A DNA stretch of 64,000 bases from Pseudomonas gingeri (GCF_013386115.1 NZ_JACAOR010000010.1:265644-329643); one strand, 5' to 3'. Numbered from the stretch's first letter, positions 27,568 to 37,146 are shown. Notes: a model not told the origin generated them from the sequence alone. Made by a program: numbers and translations.

Positions 27568-28332
27568 TTGGAACTCGAACTGACCACCACCACGGTCCTT
27601 GTCACCTTCGCCGGCGTCTTCCTGATCTGCTTCATGAAAGGCGCGTTCGGCGGCGGCTTTGCCATCGTCGGCATCCCGCTGCTGTCACTGGTGATGGACC
27701 CGATCACCGCCGGCGGCCTGCTCGCCCCGCTGTTCATCGCCATGGACCTGTTCGGCCTGCGCTACTGGAAGCCGTCGACCTGGTCCAAGCCGGACCTGAA
27801 CCTGCTGGTGCCGGGCCTTGTCGTCGGCATAGGCGTGGGCTACCTGCTCTTTCGCGTGATGGACCACCGCGCGGTCGCCATCGTCATGGCCACGATCACC
27901 CTGGTGTTTGTCGGCCTCTGGTTCAAGGCCGGCGCGCAAGTCCGGGTACGCCCGCGCTCCTCGCCCAAGGCAGTGGCGGCCGGCGTCACCTCGGGCATCA
28001 CCACCATGGTCGCGCACTCCGGCGGACCACCGCTGGCGATGTACCTGCTGCCGCTGGGCCTGAGCAAGCAGGTCTATGCCGGCACCACCAGCATGTTCTT
28101 CACCGTCGGCAACCTGCTCAAGGCCGTGCCCTGGCTGCTGCTGGCCAGGCCGACCGGCAATGTGCTGAACCTGGCGCTGATCTGCCTGCTCGCCGTGCCC
28201 TGCGGCGTCTGGCTAGGCTGGCGGTTGCACGCCAGGCTGGACCAGCGCCAGATGTACCGCGCGTGCTATGGCCTGCTTGTGGTCACGGCCATGAAACTGC
28301 TGTGGGACGGTGTGTCCGGGTACATCGCCTGA
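27568..28332 (+). CDS. TauE/SafE family membrane exporter
   Basis: A 254-residue integral membrane protein with about 8 helices and the TauE/SafE pattern (FMKGAFGGGFAIVGIPLLS near residues 27-45, then a second half-repeat around HSGGPPLAMYLLPLG). The family exports sulfite, sulfoacetate or related organic anions. The start is a TTG at 27568 with AGGAAA about 7 bases before it; no ATG gives a full first helix. It is probably co-transcribed with paiB 12 bp upstream. Confidence 0.85.
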   Translation: MELELTTTTVLVTFAGVFLICFMKGAFGGGFAIVGIPLLSLVMDPITAGGLLAPLFIAMDLFGLRYWKPSTWSKPDLNLLVPGLVVGIGVGYLLFRVMDHRAVAIVMATITLVFVGLWFKAGAQVRVRPRSSPKAVAAGVTSGITTMVAHSGGPPLAMYLLPLGLSKQVYAGTTSMFFTVGNLLKAVPWLLLARPTGNVLNLALICLLAVPCGVWLGWRLHARLDQRQMYRACYGLLVVTAMKLLWDGVSGYIA

Positions 28333-28436
28333 GCCTCACGGCTGCGGCTCGCCACCCGGACGACCCCAGGGGTGGAACACCAGGCGCTGCGACAGACCGG
28401 CCCGGCCGGCCTTGTCGCCCCAGGCAATCTGCCGGG

Positions 28437-28883
28437 TCATTTTGCGGCGATGCACTCGACCTCTACCCGTGCGTCGGCGGCCAGGCCGCGCACGGCTACG
28501 GCGCTACGGGCAGGGTAAGGTTTGCTGAAGTAAGTGGCGTAGACCTCATTGAACGCTGCCCACTCGGACATATCGGCCAGGAACACCGTGCATTTGATGA
28601 TGTTGTTCATCTGGTAGCCACTGGCTTTGGTGTCTGCCTTGATGTTTTCCATGACCTGCCTGGTTTCTGCGCGAATACCGCCCGGAACAAGCTCGTGCTG
28701 GCCGGGAACGATACCAAGCGCACCGGAAAGAAACAGCAGGTTGCCCACGCGGGAGGCATCCGAGAAGGGGTAACTGCCATTGTTGCCAAAATCGAGGATT
28801 TCGACATTTTGTTGCGATTGGGCAACGGCTTCGAAGGCCATCAGCGAGGCGAAAAGAGGCAACAACCACAGTGGCTTTTTCAT
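28437..28883 (-). CDS. Exported RidA-family protein
   Basis: A 148-residue protein. The ATG at 28883 has GGAG six bases ahead and gives MKKPLWLLPLFASLMAFEAVA, a clear signal peptide; an ATG four codons earlier has no such site. The mature part is a Rid fold (FLSGALG, MENIKADTKASG, YPARSAVAV), and the substrate-binding Arg of the PARS motif is kept. Cytoplasmic RidA deaminates reactive enamines. A periplasmic copy implies a different substrate or role. It is 36 bp downstream of an exported alpha/beta hydrolase and probably in one operon with it. Confidence 0.85.
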   Translation of the reverse strand: MKKPLWLLPLFASLMAFEAVAQSQQNVEILDFGNNGSYPFSDASRVGNLLFLSGALGIVPGQHELVPGGIRAETRQVMENIKADTKASGYQMNNIIKCTVFLADMSEWAAFNEVYATYFSKPYPARSAVAVRGLAADARVEVECIAAK

Positions 28884-28919
28884 ATTGAACTCCATGGATA
28901 AAAAGAAGACTATTGCGAC

Positions 28920-29966
28920 TTACTTGTTTATTGCCTTGAGCAATTGCGGGTAAAACCGTTGAGGGGCTTGCAAGTGCGGTGAATGCCCAAGGTCATCAAA
29001 CTCCACCAGTGTCGACCGGGGAATACGTTTTGCCACGGACTTGCCCAGTTCGGGATAGTTGGCCAATCGAGCAATGGTCGCCGGCGATGCACCATGGGTA
29101 ATAGCGGTCCTGTCAGTCAGGCCGATAAACAGTGTTGCAGGAACTTTCAAGTTCTCGAATTCGTAGAATACTGGCTGATTGAAAATCATGTCATAGGTCA
29201 GCGCCGCGTGATGCGCAATCAGAGGCAGGCCAGGTCCGCTGAACATCCCCGCTTGCATCTCGACCCAGCGATCAAACTCTGGCCGCCATTCTCCGTTGTA
29301 ATGTACCCGTTGCTGATAGGCCTTGAGCTCCTGGGCGGAGGTTTCGAGTTCCCCCGCGTAGTAACCATCGACGCCCAGGTAAGGCACGCCAAGGGCTTTC
29401 CAGTCTTCAAGGCCCAGTGGATTGACCAGCGCCAGGTGTTCTGTCGCGTCGGGGTACATCAGCGCGTAGCGAGTAGCCAGCATCCCGCCCATGGAGTGGC
29501 CGATTACCGTGCTGCGGGTGACGCCCAGGCTTTGTAGTAACGCGTGGGTGTTACTGGCCAACTGTTGAAAGCTGTATTGATAACCTTGGGGCTTGGTTGA
29601 TTTGCAGAAGCCGATCTGGTCTGGGGCGATGACACGAAAACCCTCTCGGCTCAGGGTCTTGATGGTATCGCTCCAGGTATCGGCACAAAACAACTTTCCG
29701 TGCATCAACACCACGGTGCGGTTTTTTGCTGTGCTGCCCTTGGCTGCAGGCACATCGACATAAGCCATCCGAACGCTTTTGCCTTGCGAGCTGAAACTGT
29801 AGTGCTTGACCGGATAAGTGTAGGTAAACCCCTCAAGTTCAGTACCATAAGCCGGTTGGTTTTTTGCCTGGACGAGGGAAGGCATGGCACTGATGGCAAA
29901 TAACGCTCCGGCCAATATCAAACAAGGGGTTCTATTTCTGGTTGGAAAATTATTCATTCGTCGCAT
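28920..29966 (-). CDS. Exported alpha/beta hydrolase
   Basis: A 348-residue protein with a signal peptide (LILAGALFAISAMPSLVQA, cleaved near residue 34). The hydrolase fold shows the oxyanion strand VVLMHGKLF, the nucleophile elbow GHSMGG with the catalytic serine, an acid in FIGLTDRTA and a histidine in DDLGHSPH. It resembles haloalkane-dehalogenase or ester-hydrolase type members. It precedes the exported RidA gene. The start could also be the ATG three codons in; neither ribosome site decides. GC content appears lower here than in neighbours, as in the RidA gene. Confidence 0.85.
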   Translation of the reverse strand: MRRMNNFPTRNRTPCLILAGALFAISAMPSLVQAKNQPAYGTELEGFTYTYPVKHYSFSSQGKSVRMAYVDVPAAKGSTAKNRTVVLMHGKLFCADTWSDTIKTLSREGFRVIAPDQIGFCKSTKPQGYQYSFQQLASNTHALLQSLGVTRSTVIGHSMGGMLATRYALMYPDATEHLALVNPLGLEDWKALGVPYLGVDGYYAGELETSAQELKAYQQRVHYNGEWRPEFDRWVEMQAGMFSGPGLPLIAHHAALTYDMIFNQPVFYEFENLKVPATLFIGLTDRTAITHGASPATIARLANYPELGKSVAKRIPRSTLVEFDDLGHSPHLQAPQRFYPQLLKAINK

Positions 29967-30207
29967 CTATCTCGGCAGCGGGCAATAGTGCCAGGAGATG
30001 AAATAGGCCGTTTCGAAAGTTATTTCAAAAGCAGATATGTTACGGCGAATAACATTGCTTCACAGCAGGCGGCGGCGTGGCCTCTCCGCCTGAATCTATC
30101 AATGTAAGCAGTTGTGATTCGAGCATGGTTGTCGGCGATTCGCCTTCAACGGCCACCAATGAAGTCCCGAGCCACCTTGATGGTTCGCGTCTGTGCTTCC
30201 TCGAGCG
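29967..30207. other. Gene-free spacer
   Basis: The 240 bp between the hydrolase start and the reductase stop hold no convincing gene. The first 90 bases are AT-rich and are the likely promoter region of the hydrolase-RidA pair. A short open frame on the plus strand (30077-30448) is a shadow of the reductase gene. Confidence 0.6.
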
Positions 30208-31071
30208 CTACGCCAGCCTATCCAACTCCACCAACAGTTCTGGCGTAATCAGCAGTTCACTGGCGCTGAGGTTTTCCTGCAGGTGCGCCACCGACGAGGT
30301 CCCCGGAATCAGCAGGATGTTGGGCGAGCGTTGCAGCAGCCAGGCCAGTGCCACACGCAAAGGCGAGGCATTCAGGCGTTGCGCCACCCCGGACAGGGTC
30401 TCCGATTGCAACGGGTTGAAACCACCCAGGGGGAAGAACGGCACGTAGGCGATACCCTGTCGTGCCAGCTCGGCGATGAGGGCTTCGTCGGCGCGGTGAG
30501 ATAGGTTGTAGTGGTTCTGCACACACACCACCGGCGCTATGTCCTGTGCCTGCTTCACCTGGGCGGCCGACACGTTGCTCAGGCCGAGATGACGAATCAG
30601 GCCCTGGCGTTGCAACTCGGCCAACGTGCTGAAACCTTCTTCGATCGAGGCGTCATCAGGGGCGTGCATCGTTCCCCAGGCGCGATAATTCACTACGTCC
30701 AGGACATCGACATTCAGGTTGCGCAAGTTGTCATGCACCGCCCGGGTCAACTCGGCGGGACTGTGCGCCGGGTTCCAGGAAGCGTCTGCCCCCCTCGAGG
30801 CGCCGACCTTGGTGACGATGACCATGGCCTCGTCATAGGGATACAGGGCTTCGCGTATCAACTGGTTGGTGACATGGGGGCCGTAGAAATCCGAGGTATC
30901 GATATGATTGACCCCTGCCGCCCGAGCGGCACGCAATACCGAGAGCGCCGCCGCGCGATCCCTGGGGGGGCCGAATACCTGTGGGCCGGCGAGCTGCATG
31001 GCGCCATAGCCCATGCGGTTGACGGTGCGATCACCGAGTGAAAAGGTTCCTGCCTGGTTGGCGTTGCTCAT
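30208..31071 (-). CDS. Aldo/keto reductase, YdbC/PdxI-like (pyridoxal reductase)
   Basis: A 287-residue aldo/keto reductase starting at the ATG at 31071 (AAGG in front). HIDTSDFYGPHVTNQ carries the catalytic Asp and Tyr, and TKVGASRG the Lys. The usual histidine strand reads DVVNYRAWG, so the tetrad His is not conserved, a trait shared with E. coli YdbC (PdxI). The match to YdbC is strong over the whole length (GYGAMQLAGPQVFGPPRDR, PFFPLGGFNPLQS, WLLQRSPNILLIPGTSSVAHL). PdxI reduces pyridoxal to pyridoxine with NADPH. It is divergent from a LysR gene across 100 bp. Confidence 0.88.
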   Translation of the reverse strand: MSNANQAGTFSLGDRTVNRMGYGAMQLAGPQVFGPPRDRAAALSVLRAARAAGVNHIDTSDFYGPHVTNQLIREALYPYDEAMVIVTKVGASRGADASWNPAHSPAELTRAVHDNLRNLNVDVLDVVNYRAWGTMHAPDDASIEEGFSTLAELQRQGLIRHLGLSNVSAAQVKQAQDIAPVVCVQNHYNLSHRADEALIAELARQGIAYVPFFPLGGFNPLQSETLSGVAQRLNASPLRVALAWLLQRSPNILLIPGTSSVAHLQENLSASELLITPELLVELDRLA

Positions 31072-31171
31072 GTCATCGACCTTGTACAGTGGGGGTGACA
31101 TTCACTATATGGGTTGACCACTTCGCTGATAATGCGTTGCAATCGGCACGGGCTGTACGGGAATACGAACA

Positions 31172-32119
31172 ATGCCAACCGACATTCAAGATGTGCAGGC
31201 CTTTATCGCCGTGGTCAATGCCGGCGGGTTTCGCGAAGGGGCGCGGCTGAGCGGGAAATCCGCTTCGAGCCTCAGTGACGCGGTGCGGCGCATGGAGGCC
31301 GGGCTGGGGGTGCGCCTGCTCAACCGCACCACCCGCAGTGTAAAACCCACCGAGGCCGGCGCGCGGCTGATGGAGCGCATCGTCCCGGCACTGGGCGAAG
31401 TGGAGTCGGCACTGGATGTCGTCAACGATTACCGGGACCGCCCCTCCGGCACCCTGAAACTCAATGTGCCCTTGAGCGCGGCGCGGCTGGTGCTGCCATC
31501 GATCATCGTCCCGTTCCTGCAAACCTACCCTGACATCCGTCTCGAAGTCATCGCCGAAGAAAGCTTCGTTGATGTGCTGGCGGCCGGTTGCGATGCCGGC
31601 ATTCGCTACGACGAGCGCCTGGAACAGGACATGATCGCCATCCCCATCGGACCACGCTGGCAACGCTGCGCCACCGCGGCGTCACCAGCCTACCTCAACG
31701 CCCGCGGTCGCCCGGAACACCCGCGCGACCTGCTGCAACATGCCTGCCTGCGCGGCAAGTTCCCCAGCGGCGCGATGCCCTTGTGGGACTATGAACGCAA
31801 CGGCGAAACCATCAGCCTCGATCCCTCCGGGCCGTTGGTCGTGCGTATCGGTGGGGCGGTCGACCTGGCGGTGCAAGCGGCGATCGATGGCCTGGGAATC
31901 ATTCACCTGTTTGAAGACTGGCTGCGTCCACATCTGGAAAGCGGCGCATTGGAGCCGGTACTCGAACCCTGGTGGCAGGACTTCTCCGGCCCCTTTCTCT
32001 ACTATCCCGGCCGCCGCTACCTGCCCTCGCCGCTCAGGGCCTTCGTCGACTTCATCAAGGCGTCGGCCACTCCCTGGACCCAGCCCCCATCGATGATGAA
32101 GAAAAGTCCAACCATTTAA
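31172..32119 (+). CDS. LysR family transcriptional regulator
   Basis: A 315-residue regulator with an N-terminal winged helix (residues about 5-62; FREGARLSGKSASSLSDAVRRME) and the usual substrate-binding domain (from about 90). It is divergent from the YdbC-like reductase gene, the classic LysR layout, so that gene is the likely target. The galactose mutarotase gene follows 17 bp after its stop and could be read through from the same promoter. Confidence 0.9.
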   Translation: MPTDIQDVQAFIAVVNAGGFREGARLSGKSASSLSDAVRRMEAGLGVRLLNRTTRSVKPTEAGARLMERIVPALGEVESALDVVNDYRDRPSGTLKLNVPLSAARLVLPSIIVPFLQTYPDIRLEVIAEESFVDVLAAGCDAGIRYDERLEQDMIAIPIGPRWQRCATAASPAYLNARGRPEHPRDLLQHACLRGKFPSGAMPLWDYERNGETISLDPSGPLVVRIGGAVDLAVQAAIDGLGIIHLFEDWLRPHLESGALEPVLEPWWQDFSGPFLYYPGRRYLPSPLRAFVDFIKASATPWTQPPSMMKKSPTI

Positions 32120-32136
32120 AATAAGGTAGCTCAGTC

Positions 32137-33285
32137 ATGCGGCAATCCCGGCACCTGCTTTCCGACGTTGGCACCTCATTGGCGATGGCCTGCCCCTGCG
32201 TCCAGGCGAACGGCCTATCCAGCGAACACAAACCCTTCGGCAAGACCAGCGACGGCACCGCCGTCGAGCAATACATATTGCGCAACAGCCATGGCGTGCA
32301 AGCCACGGTCATCACCTACGGAGCGGTATTGCAGTCGCTGAAAGTGCCTGACAAACACGGCAAGCTGGACGACCTGGTACTGGGTTTTGACGACATCCAG
32401 GGCTATCAGGGCGGTACGGCGTTCTTCGGTGCCACCATCGGCCGCTTTGGCAATCGCCTGGCCGGCGGCGCCTTCGAACTGGACGGCAAGCGTTACCAGG
32501 TGCCGCTCAACGATGGCCCGAACGCGCTGCACGGCGGTGCCCAGGGCTTCGACAAACGCGTATGGAAAGCCAGGCCGGTCAAGGGCGAGGATTCGGTCGG
32601 TGTCACCCTGATCTACCTGTCCAAAGACGGTGAAATGGGCTTTCCCGGCAACCTGACAACCGAGGTCACCTACAGCCTCAACGACAAGAACGAACTGCAC
32701 ATCGATTACAAGGCCACCACCGACAAGCCCACGGTGCTGAACCTCACCAACCACAGTTACTTCAACCTTGCCGGTGCCGGAAACGGCGATGTGCTCAAAC
32801 AGCTTGCCACCTTGCACGCCAGCCACTACACGCCAGTCAACAGCACCCTGATTCCCACCGGCGAACTGGCCCCCGTGGCCGGCACCCCCATGGATTTCCT
32901 GAAACCCACGGCCATCGGCGAACACATCAAGGATAATCACGCCCAGCTCAGATTCGCCGAACCGAAACAGGGTGGCTTTGACTTCAACTGGGTCCTGGAT
33001 ACCCGGGGTGACATCAGCAAGCTGGCCGCCGACGTGCACGACCCGCAGTCCGGACGCCGCTTGCAGCTCTACACCACCGAACCCGGTGTGCAGTTCTACA
33101 CCAGCAATTTCCTCGATGGCTCGGTCAAGGGCAAGGCCGGCAAGACCTACCACCATTGGGGTGCGTTTACCCTGGAGACCCAGCACTTCCCCGATGCGCC
33201 CAACCAGCCGGGCTTCGCTTCGACGCGCCTGGACCCGGGCCAGACTTACACGCAGAAGACCGTGCTGAAGTTCTCCGTCGATTGA
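32137..33285 (+). CDS. galM: Galactose mutarotase (aldose 1-epimerase)
   Basis: A 382-residue protein. The aldose epimerase fold is clear: FFGATIGRFGNRLAGG, the LNDGPNALHGG loop with a substrate-binding His, NLTNHSYFNLAG with the catalytic-base-region His, and the TTEPGVQFYT segment. It interconverts alpha and beta anomers of aldoses. Periplasmic versions usually have a signal peptide; here the N-terminus (LAMACPCVQA) is weakly hydrophobic, so export is uncertain. It sits beside the xylose locus and could serve xylose or galactose uptake. It is convergent with xylR, with 16 bp between stops. Confidence 0.9.
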   Translation: MRQSRHLLSDVGTSLAMACPCVQANGLSSEHKPFGKTSDGTAVEQYILRNSHGVQATVITYGAVLQSLKVPDKHGKLDDLVLGFDDIQGYQGGTAFFGATIGRFGNRLAGGAFELDGKRYQVPLNDGPNALHGGAQGFDKRVWKARPVKGEDSVGVTLIYLSKDGEMGFPGNLTTEVTYSLNDKNELHIDYKATTDKPTVLNLTNHSYFNLAGAGNGDVLKQLATLHASHYTPVNSTLIPTGELAPVAGTPMDFLKPTAIGEHIKDNHAQLRFAEPKQGGFDFNWVLDTRGDISKLAADVHDPQSGRRLQLYTTEPGVQFYTSNFLDGSVKGKAGKTYHHWGAFTLETQHFPDAPNQPGFASTRLDPGQTYTQKTVLKFSVD

Positions 33286-33301
33286 ATATGCAGGGCGGCG
33301 C

Positions 33302-34489
33302 TCAATGGATCGCGGCCTGGACGCCCTGCTGATACTGCCGGGGTGTACAGCCGAACTCGCGACGGAACACGGTGTGCAGGTATTGCGCCGACTTGAAGCC
33401 ACAGTTCTGGGCGATGTCGGCAATCGCCGAATCGGTATTTTCCAGCCCGTTGGCCGCGGCCGCCAGTTTAAAGCGCAGTATCTCGTCGTGCACGCTGCAG
33501 CCCCGCACCTTGCGAAAGTGCGATTCCAACGATGAGCGCGACACCCCGACATACCCCGCCACCTGTGCGGTCTTGATGCCCTGGCAGGCGTACTGGCGGA
33601 TAAAGAGCAGTGCCTGCATGACATAGGGATTGCCCAGCGGTTGATGCAGGCTCGAAGCCTGCACGTTGATCGCATCCGGGGCGATCAGCGTCTGCGTGCC
33701 CGTGGACGGCATACCATGCAGCATCTGGTGCAACAGATGCGCGGCGGTCCGGCCCATGGTTTCGGTGCCTTGAATGACCGAGCTCAGCGGCACCCGGGTC
33801 AGACTGCGGGTCAGCGGGTCGTTGTCAATGCCGATCAAGGCCACCTGCTCGGGCACGGCGATCCCGGCAGTCAGGCAGGCTTGCAGCAACTGCCGGGCAC
33901 GCGCGTCACTGACGGCGATGATACCGATGGGTTTGGGCAGGCTTTGCAACCAGGCGACCTGCTGTTCGACGGCGCTGTCCCAGAGCGGCGCGCTGGTGCC
34001 CATGCCGCGAAAGACCTCGCCCTGCAAACCATCGCGCAGCAGCAGCCGGCTGAAGGCTTTTTCCCGTTCCTGCGCCCAGCGATTGGCTTGTGCTTCCGGC
34101 AGGCTGAAGCAGGCAAAGCGTGTCAGCCCGGCTTCGATCAGGTGTTCGTACGCCAGCTTCATCAAGGCATGATTATCTGTGGCGACATAGGGAATGCCCT
34201 TGGGATAGGCGCGCTTATCCTGATAGGACCCGCCCACCGCCACGACCGGCAGCTTGATCCCGGCCAACGCCTCGCCGATCAGCGGATCGTCGAAGTCGGC
34301 AATGATCCCATCGCCCTGCCAGCGTTCGATCCCTTTCAGGCGACAGAGGAAGTCCTCCTCCAGGAACAGGTCCCAGGACGCGCGGGTGCTGCTCAGGTAG
34401 TTGCCGATACCACTGATGATGCCGCGATCGTAAATCTTGCTGCCGTTGAACAACAGCGCGATGCGGTGAACGGGCGGGACGGTTTTCAT
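33302..34489 (-). CDS. xylR: Xylose operon regulator XylR
   Basis: A 395-residue protein with an N-terminal LacI-like periplasmic-binding-protein domain (ALLFNGSKIYDRGIISGIGNYL, VALIGIDNDPLTRSLT) and a C-terminal AraC-type double helix-turn-helix (VAGYVGVSRSSLESHFRK; IADIAQNCGFKSAQYLHTVFRREFG). This is the architecture of E. coli XylR, which activates xylA and xylFGH when bound to xylose. It is divergent from xylA, with a candidate operator in the 165-bp gap. Confidence 0.93.
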   Translation of the reverse strand: MKTVPPVHRIALLFNGSKIYDRGIISGIGNYLSSTRASWDLFLEEDFLCRLKGIERWQGDGIIADFDDPLIGEALAGIKLPVVAVGGSYQDKRAYPKGIPYVATDNHALMKLAYEHLIEAGLTRFACFSLPEAQANRWAQEREKAFSRLLLRDGLQGEVFRGMGTSAPLWDSAVEQQVAWLQSLPKPIGIIAVSDARARQLLQACLTAGIAVPEQVALIGIDNDPLTRSLTRVPLSSVIQGTETMGRTAAHLLHQMLHGMPSTGTQTLIAPDAINVQASSLHQPLGNPYVMQALLFIRQYACQGIKTAQVAGYVGVSRSSLESHFRKVRGCSVHDEILRFKLAAAANGLENTDSAIADIAQNCGFKSAQYLHTVFRREFGCTPRQYQQGVQAAIH

Positions 34490-34560
34490 TGTTTTATCGA
34501 GCCGGTAAACGCAGAAGCGATCGACACAGACTAGGCGCCGGAACGACGAATCTCAATATA

Positions 34561-34590
34561 CAAAATCGCACCGCGTGTTGGTGATTTTCA
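34561..34590. promoter_or_regulatory. Candidate XylR operator
   Basis: An imperfect inverted repeat, AAAATCGCACC and GGTGATTTT, with centre near 34576, lies between xylR and xylA about 65 bp before the xylA start. Its location in the divergent promoter region makes it a likely binding site for XylR. Match to a known XylR consensus was not tested. Confidence 0.5.
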
Positions 34591-34654
34591 TAATCAGCGA
34601 CCACCGGGCCGTTGCTAGTATCGAGACACGCCAAGAACAACAAGGAAATCGCTA

Positions 34655-35971
34655 ATGCCGTACTTCCCGACTGTCGACAAGATTCGCTACGAAGGCCCCG
34701 CCAGCGACTCTCCCCTTGCATTCCGCCACTACGAGGCCGACCGGCTGGTCCTCGGCAAACCCATGCGTGAGCACCTGCGCATGGCGGCCTGCTACTGGCA
34801 CACCTTCGTCTGGCCTGGCGCCGATATGTTCGGTGTCGGCACCTTCCAGCGCCCCTGGCAGCGCAGTGGGGATCCGATGGAACTGGCCATCGGCAAGGCG
34901 CAAGCGGCCTTCGAGTTCTTCTCCAAGCTGGGTATCGACTACTACAGTTTCCACGACACCGATGTCGCCCCGGAAGGCGGCTCGCTGAAGGAATACCGCA
35001 ACCACTTCGCACAGATGGTCGACCACCTGGAACGCCACCAGGAACAGACCGGGATCAAGCTGCTGTGGGGCACCGCCAACTGCTTCAGCAACCCGCGCTT
35101 TGCCGCGGGTGCCGCCAGCAACCCGGACCCGGAAGTATTCGCCTGTGCCGCCGCCCAGGTGTTCAGCGCCATGAATGCCACCCAGCGTCTCAAAGGGGCC
35201 AACTACGTCCTGTGGGGCGGTCGCGAGGGTTACGAGACGCTGCTCAATACCGACCTGAAACGCGAGCGCGAACAACTGGGCCGCTTCATGCGCATGGTGG
35301 TCGAGCACAAGCACAAGATCGGTTTCAAGGGCGACCTGCTGATCGAACCCAAGCCGCAGGAGCCGACCAAGCACCAATACGATTACGACAGCGCCACGGT
35401 GTTCGGCTTCCTGCAGCAGTTCGGCCTGGAAAACGAGATCAAGGTCAATATCGAGGCCAACCACGCGACCCTGGCCGGGCACAGCTTCCATCACGAGATC
35501 GCCACGGCCGTGTCGTTGGGCATCTTCGGCAGCATCGACGCCAACCGCGGCGATCCGCAGAACGGCTGGGACACCGATCAGTTCCCCAACAGCGTCGAGG
35601 AGATGACCCTCGCCACCTACGAAATCCTCAAGGCCGGTGGTTTCACCCATGGCGGGTTCAACTTCGACTCCAAGGTCCGGCGCCAGAGCCTGGACGAAGT
35701 CGATCTGTTCCACGGCCACGTCGCCGCCATGGATGTGCTCGCCCTGTCCCTGGAGCGCGCGGCGGCCATGCTGCAGAACGATCCGCTCGAGCACTTCAAG
35801 GAACAACGCTACGCCGGCTGGCGGCAGCCGTTCGGACAGGCCGTGCTGGCGGGTGACTTCAGCCTCGCAGCGCTGGCCGAGCATGCCTTCGCCCATGAAC
35901 TGAACCCGCAGGCCGTCAGCGGCCGGCAGGAAATGCTCGAAGGTGTGGTGAACCGGTTCATCCACCCCTGA
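34655..35971 (+). CDS. xylA: Xylose isomerase
   Basis: A 438-residue enzyme, close to the usual 440 of class II xylose isomerases. The start at 34655 has AAGGAA in front. The active-site histidine lies in YYSFHDTDVAPEG, metal ligands are in LIEPKPQEPTKHQYDYD, and NIEANHATLAGHSFHHE is the second conserved block. It converts D-xylose to D-xylulose in the cytoplasm. A xylulokinase gene, the expected next step, is not in the window. It is followed by xylFGH in the same direction. Confidence 0.96.
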   Translation: MPYFPTVDKIRYEGPASDSPLAFRHYEADRLVLGKPMREHLRMAACYWHTFVWPGADMFGVGTFQRPWQRSGDPMELAIGKAQAAFEFFSKLGIDYYSFHDTDVAPEGGSLKEYRNHFAQMVDHLERHQEQTGIKLLWGTANCFSNPRFAAGAASNPDPEVFACAAAQVFSAMNATQRLKGANYVLWGGREGYETLLNTDLKREREQLGRFMRMVVEHKHKIGFKGDLLIEPKPQEPTKHQYDYDSATVFGFLQQFGLENEIKVNIEANHATLAGHSFHHEIATAVSLGIFGSIDANRGDPQNGWDTDQFPNSVEEMTLATYEILKAGGFTHGGFNFDSKVRRQSLDEVDLFHGHVAAMDVLALSLERAAAMLQNDPLEHFKEQRYAGWRQPFGQAVLAGDFSLAALAEHAFAHELNPQAVSGRQEMLEGVVNRFIHP

Positions 35972-36112
35972 CGGCAGGCCAGCCCTGGCGTCGCGGTGAC
36001 ATTCTCACGACAAATCCATGCCCGCGGCGCCCGGCAACCCTCTACAGTTCCACCGGCGATTGATTCATCGCCAGGCAGTGTCTTTCCAACAACAATAAAA
36101 GGACGCACCATC

Positions 36113-37114
36113 ATGAACACCCTGAAACGCACGCTGCTCGCCAGCGCCCTCGCCCTGCTCTCGCTGCCGGTCATGGCCGATGCCGCCCACCCGAAGATCG
36201 GTTTCTCCATCGATGACCTGCGCCTGGAACGCTGGTCGCGAGATCGCGATTACTTCGTCGCGGCGGCGGAGAAAATGGACGCCAAAGTCTTCGTGCAGTC
36301 GGCCGATGCCAACGAGCAGAAGCAGATTTCACAGATCGAGAACCTGATCTCCCGTGGCGTCGATGTAATCGTCATCGTGCCGTTCAACGCCACCGTGCTG
36401 ACCAACGCCGTCGCCGAAGCCAAGAAGGCCGGGATCAAGGTGGTGTCCTATGACCGGCTGATCCTGAACGCCGATATCGACGCCTATATTTCCTTCGACA
36501 ACGAGAAGGTCGGCGAAATGCAGGCCGGCGGCGTGCTGAAGGCCGCGCCCAAGGGCAACTACTTCCTGCTCGGTGGCGCGCCCACGGACAACAACGCCAA
36601 GGTCCTGCGCGAAGGCCAGATGAAGATCCTGCAACCGGTCATCGACAAGGGCGACATCAAGATTGTCGGCCAACAATGGGTCAAGGAATGGAACCCCACC
36701 GAAGCCCTGAGCATTGTCGAGAATGCCCTGACCCGCAACGACAACAAGATCGATGCCATCGTTGCCTCCAACGATGCCACCGCCGGCGGCGCGATCCAGG
36801 CCCTGGCCGCGCAGAAACTGGCCGGCAAGGTGCCGATCTCGGGTCAGGACGCCGACCTGGCGGCGGTCAAACGGGTCATCGATGGCACCCAGACCATGAC
36901 CGTCTACAAGCCGCTGAAGCTGATCGCCTCCGAGGCCGCCAAGCTCTCGGTGCAACTGGCGCGCAACGAGAAACCCACCTACAGCTCGCAATACGACAAC
37001 GGCAGCAAGAAGGTCGATACCATCCTGCTCACCCCGACCCCGTTGACCAGGGACAACATTGACCTGCTGGAAAAGGACGGCTTCTACACCAAGGCGCAGA
37101 TTGCCGGACAGTGA
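36113..37114 (+). CDS. xylF: D-xylose ABC transporter substrate-binding protein
   Basis: A 333-residue periplasmic protein from the ATG at 36113, with a signal peptide ending at VMADA (about residue 24). The type I sugar-binding fold is clear: KIGFSIDDLRLERW, IDAIVASNDATAGG and GQDADLAAVKRVIDGTQTMT. It captures xylose for XylGH. The gene begins 141 bp after xylA and ends 32 bp before xylG. In-frame codons upstream of this ATG carry no signal features. Confidence 0.95.
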   Translation: MNTLKRTLLASALALLSLPVMADAAHPKIGFSIDDLRLERWSRDRDYFVAAAEKMDAKVFVQSADANEQKQISQIENLISRGVDVIVIVPFNATVLTNAVAEAKKAGIKVVSYDRLILNADIDAYISFDNEKVGEMQAGGVLKAAPKGNYFLLGGAPTDNNAKVLREGQMKILQPVIDKGDIKIVGQQWVKEWNPTEALSIVENALTRNDNKIDAIVASNDATAGGAIQALAAQKLAGKVPISGQDADLAAVKRVIDGTQTMTVYKPLKLIASEAAKLSVQLARNEKPTYSSQYDNGSKKVDTILLTPTPLTRDNIDLLEKDGFYTKAQIAGQ

Positions 37115-37146
37115 CCCATCCAGCTGTCCAGTGTGAGTATCGCGCC

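Noticed and set aside
28437..28895. Start of the exported RidA at the ATG at 28895
   Set aside because: The ATG four codons later has a GGAG site at ideal spacing and begins the signal peptide directly.
34652..35965. 437-residue open frame antisense to xylA
   Set aside because: xylA is certain on the plus strand; the minus-strand frame is a codon-bias shadow.
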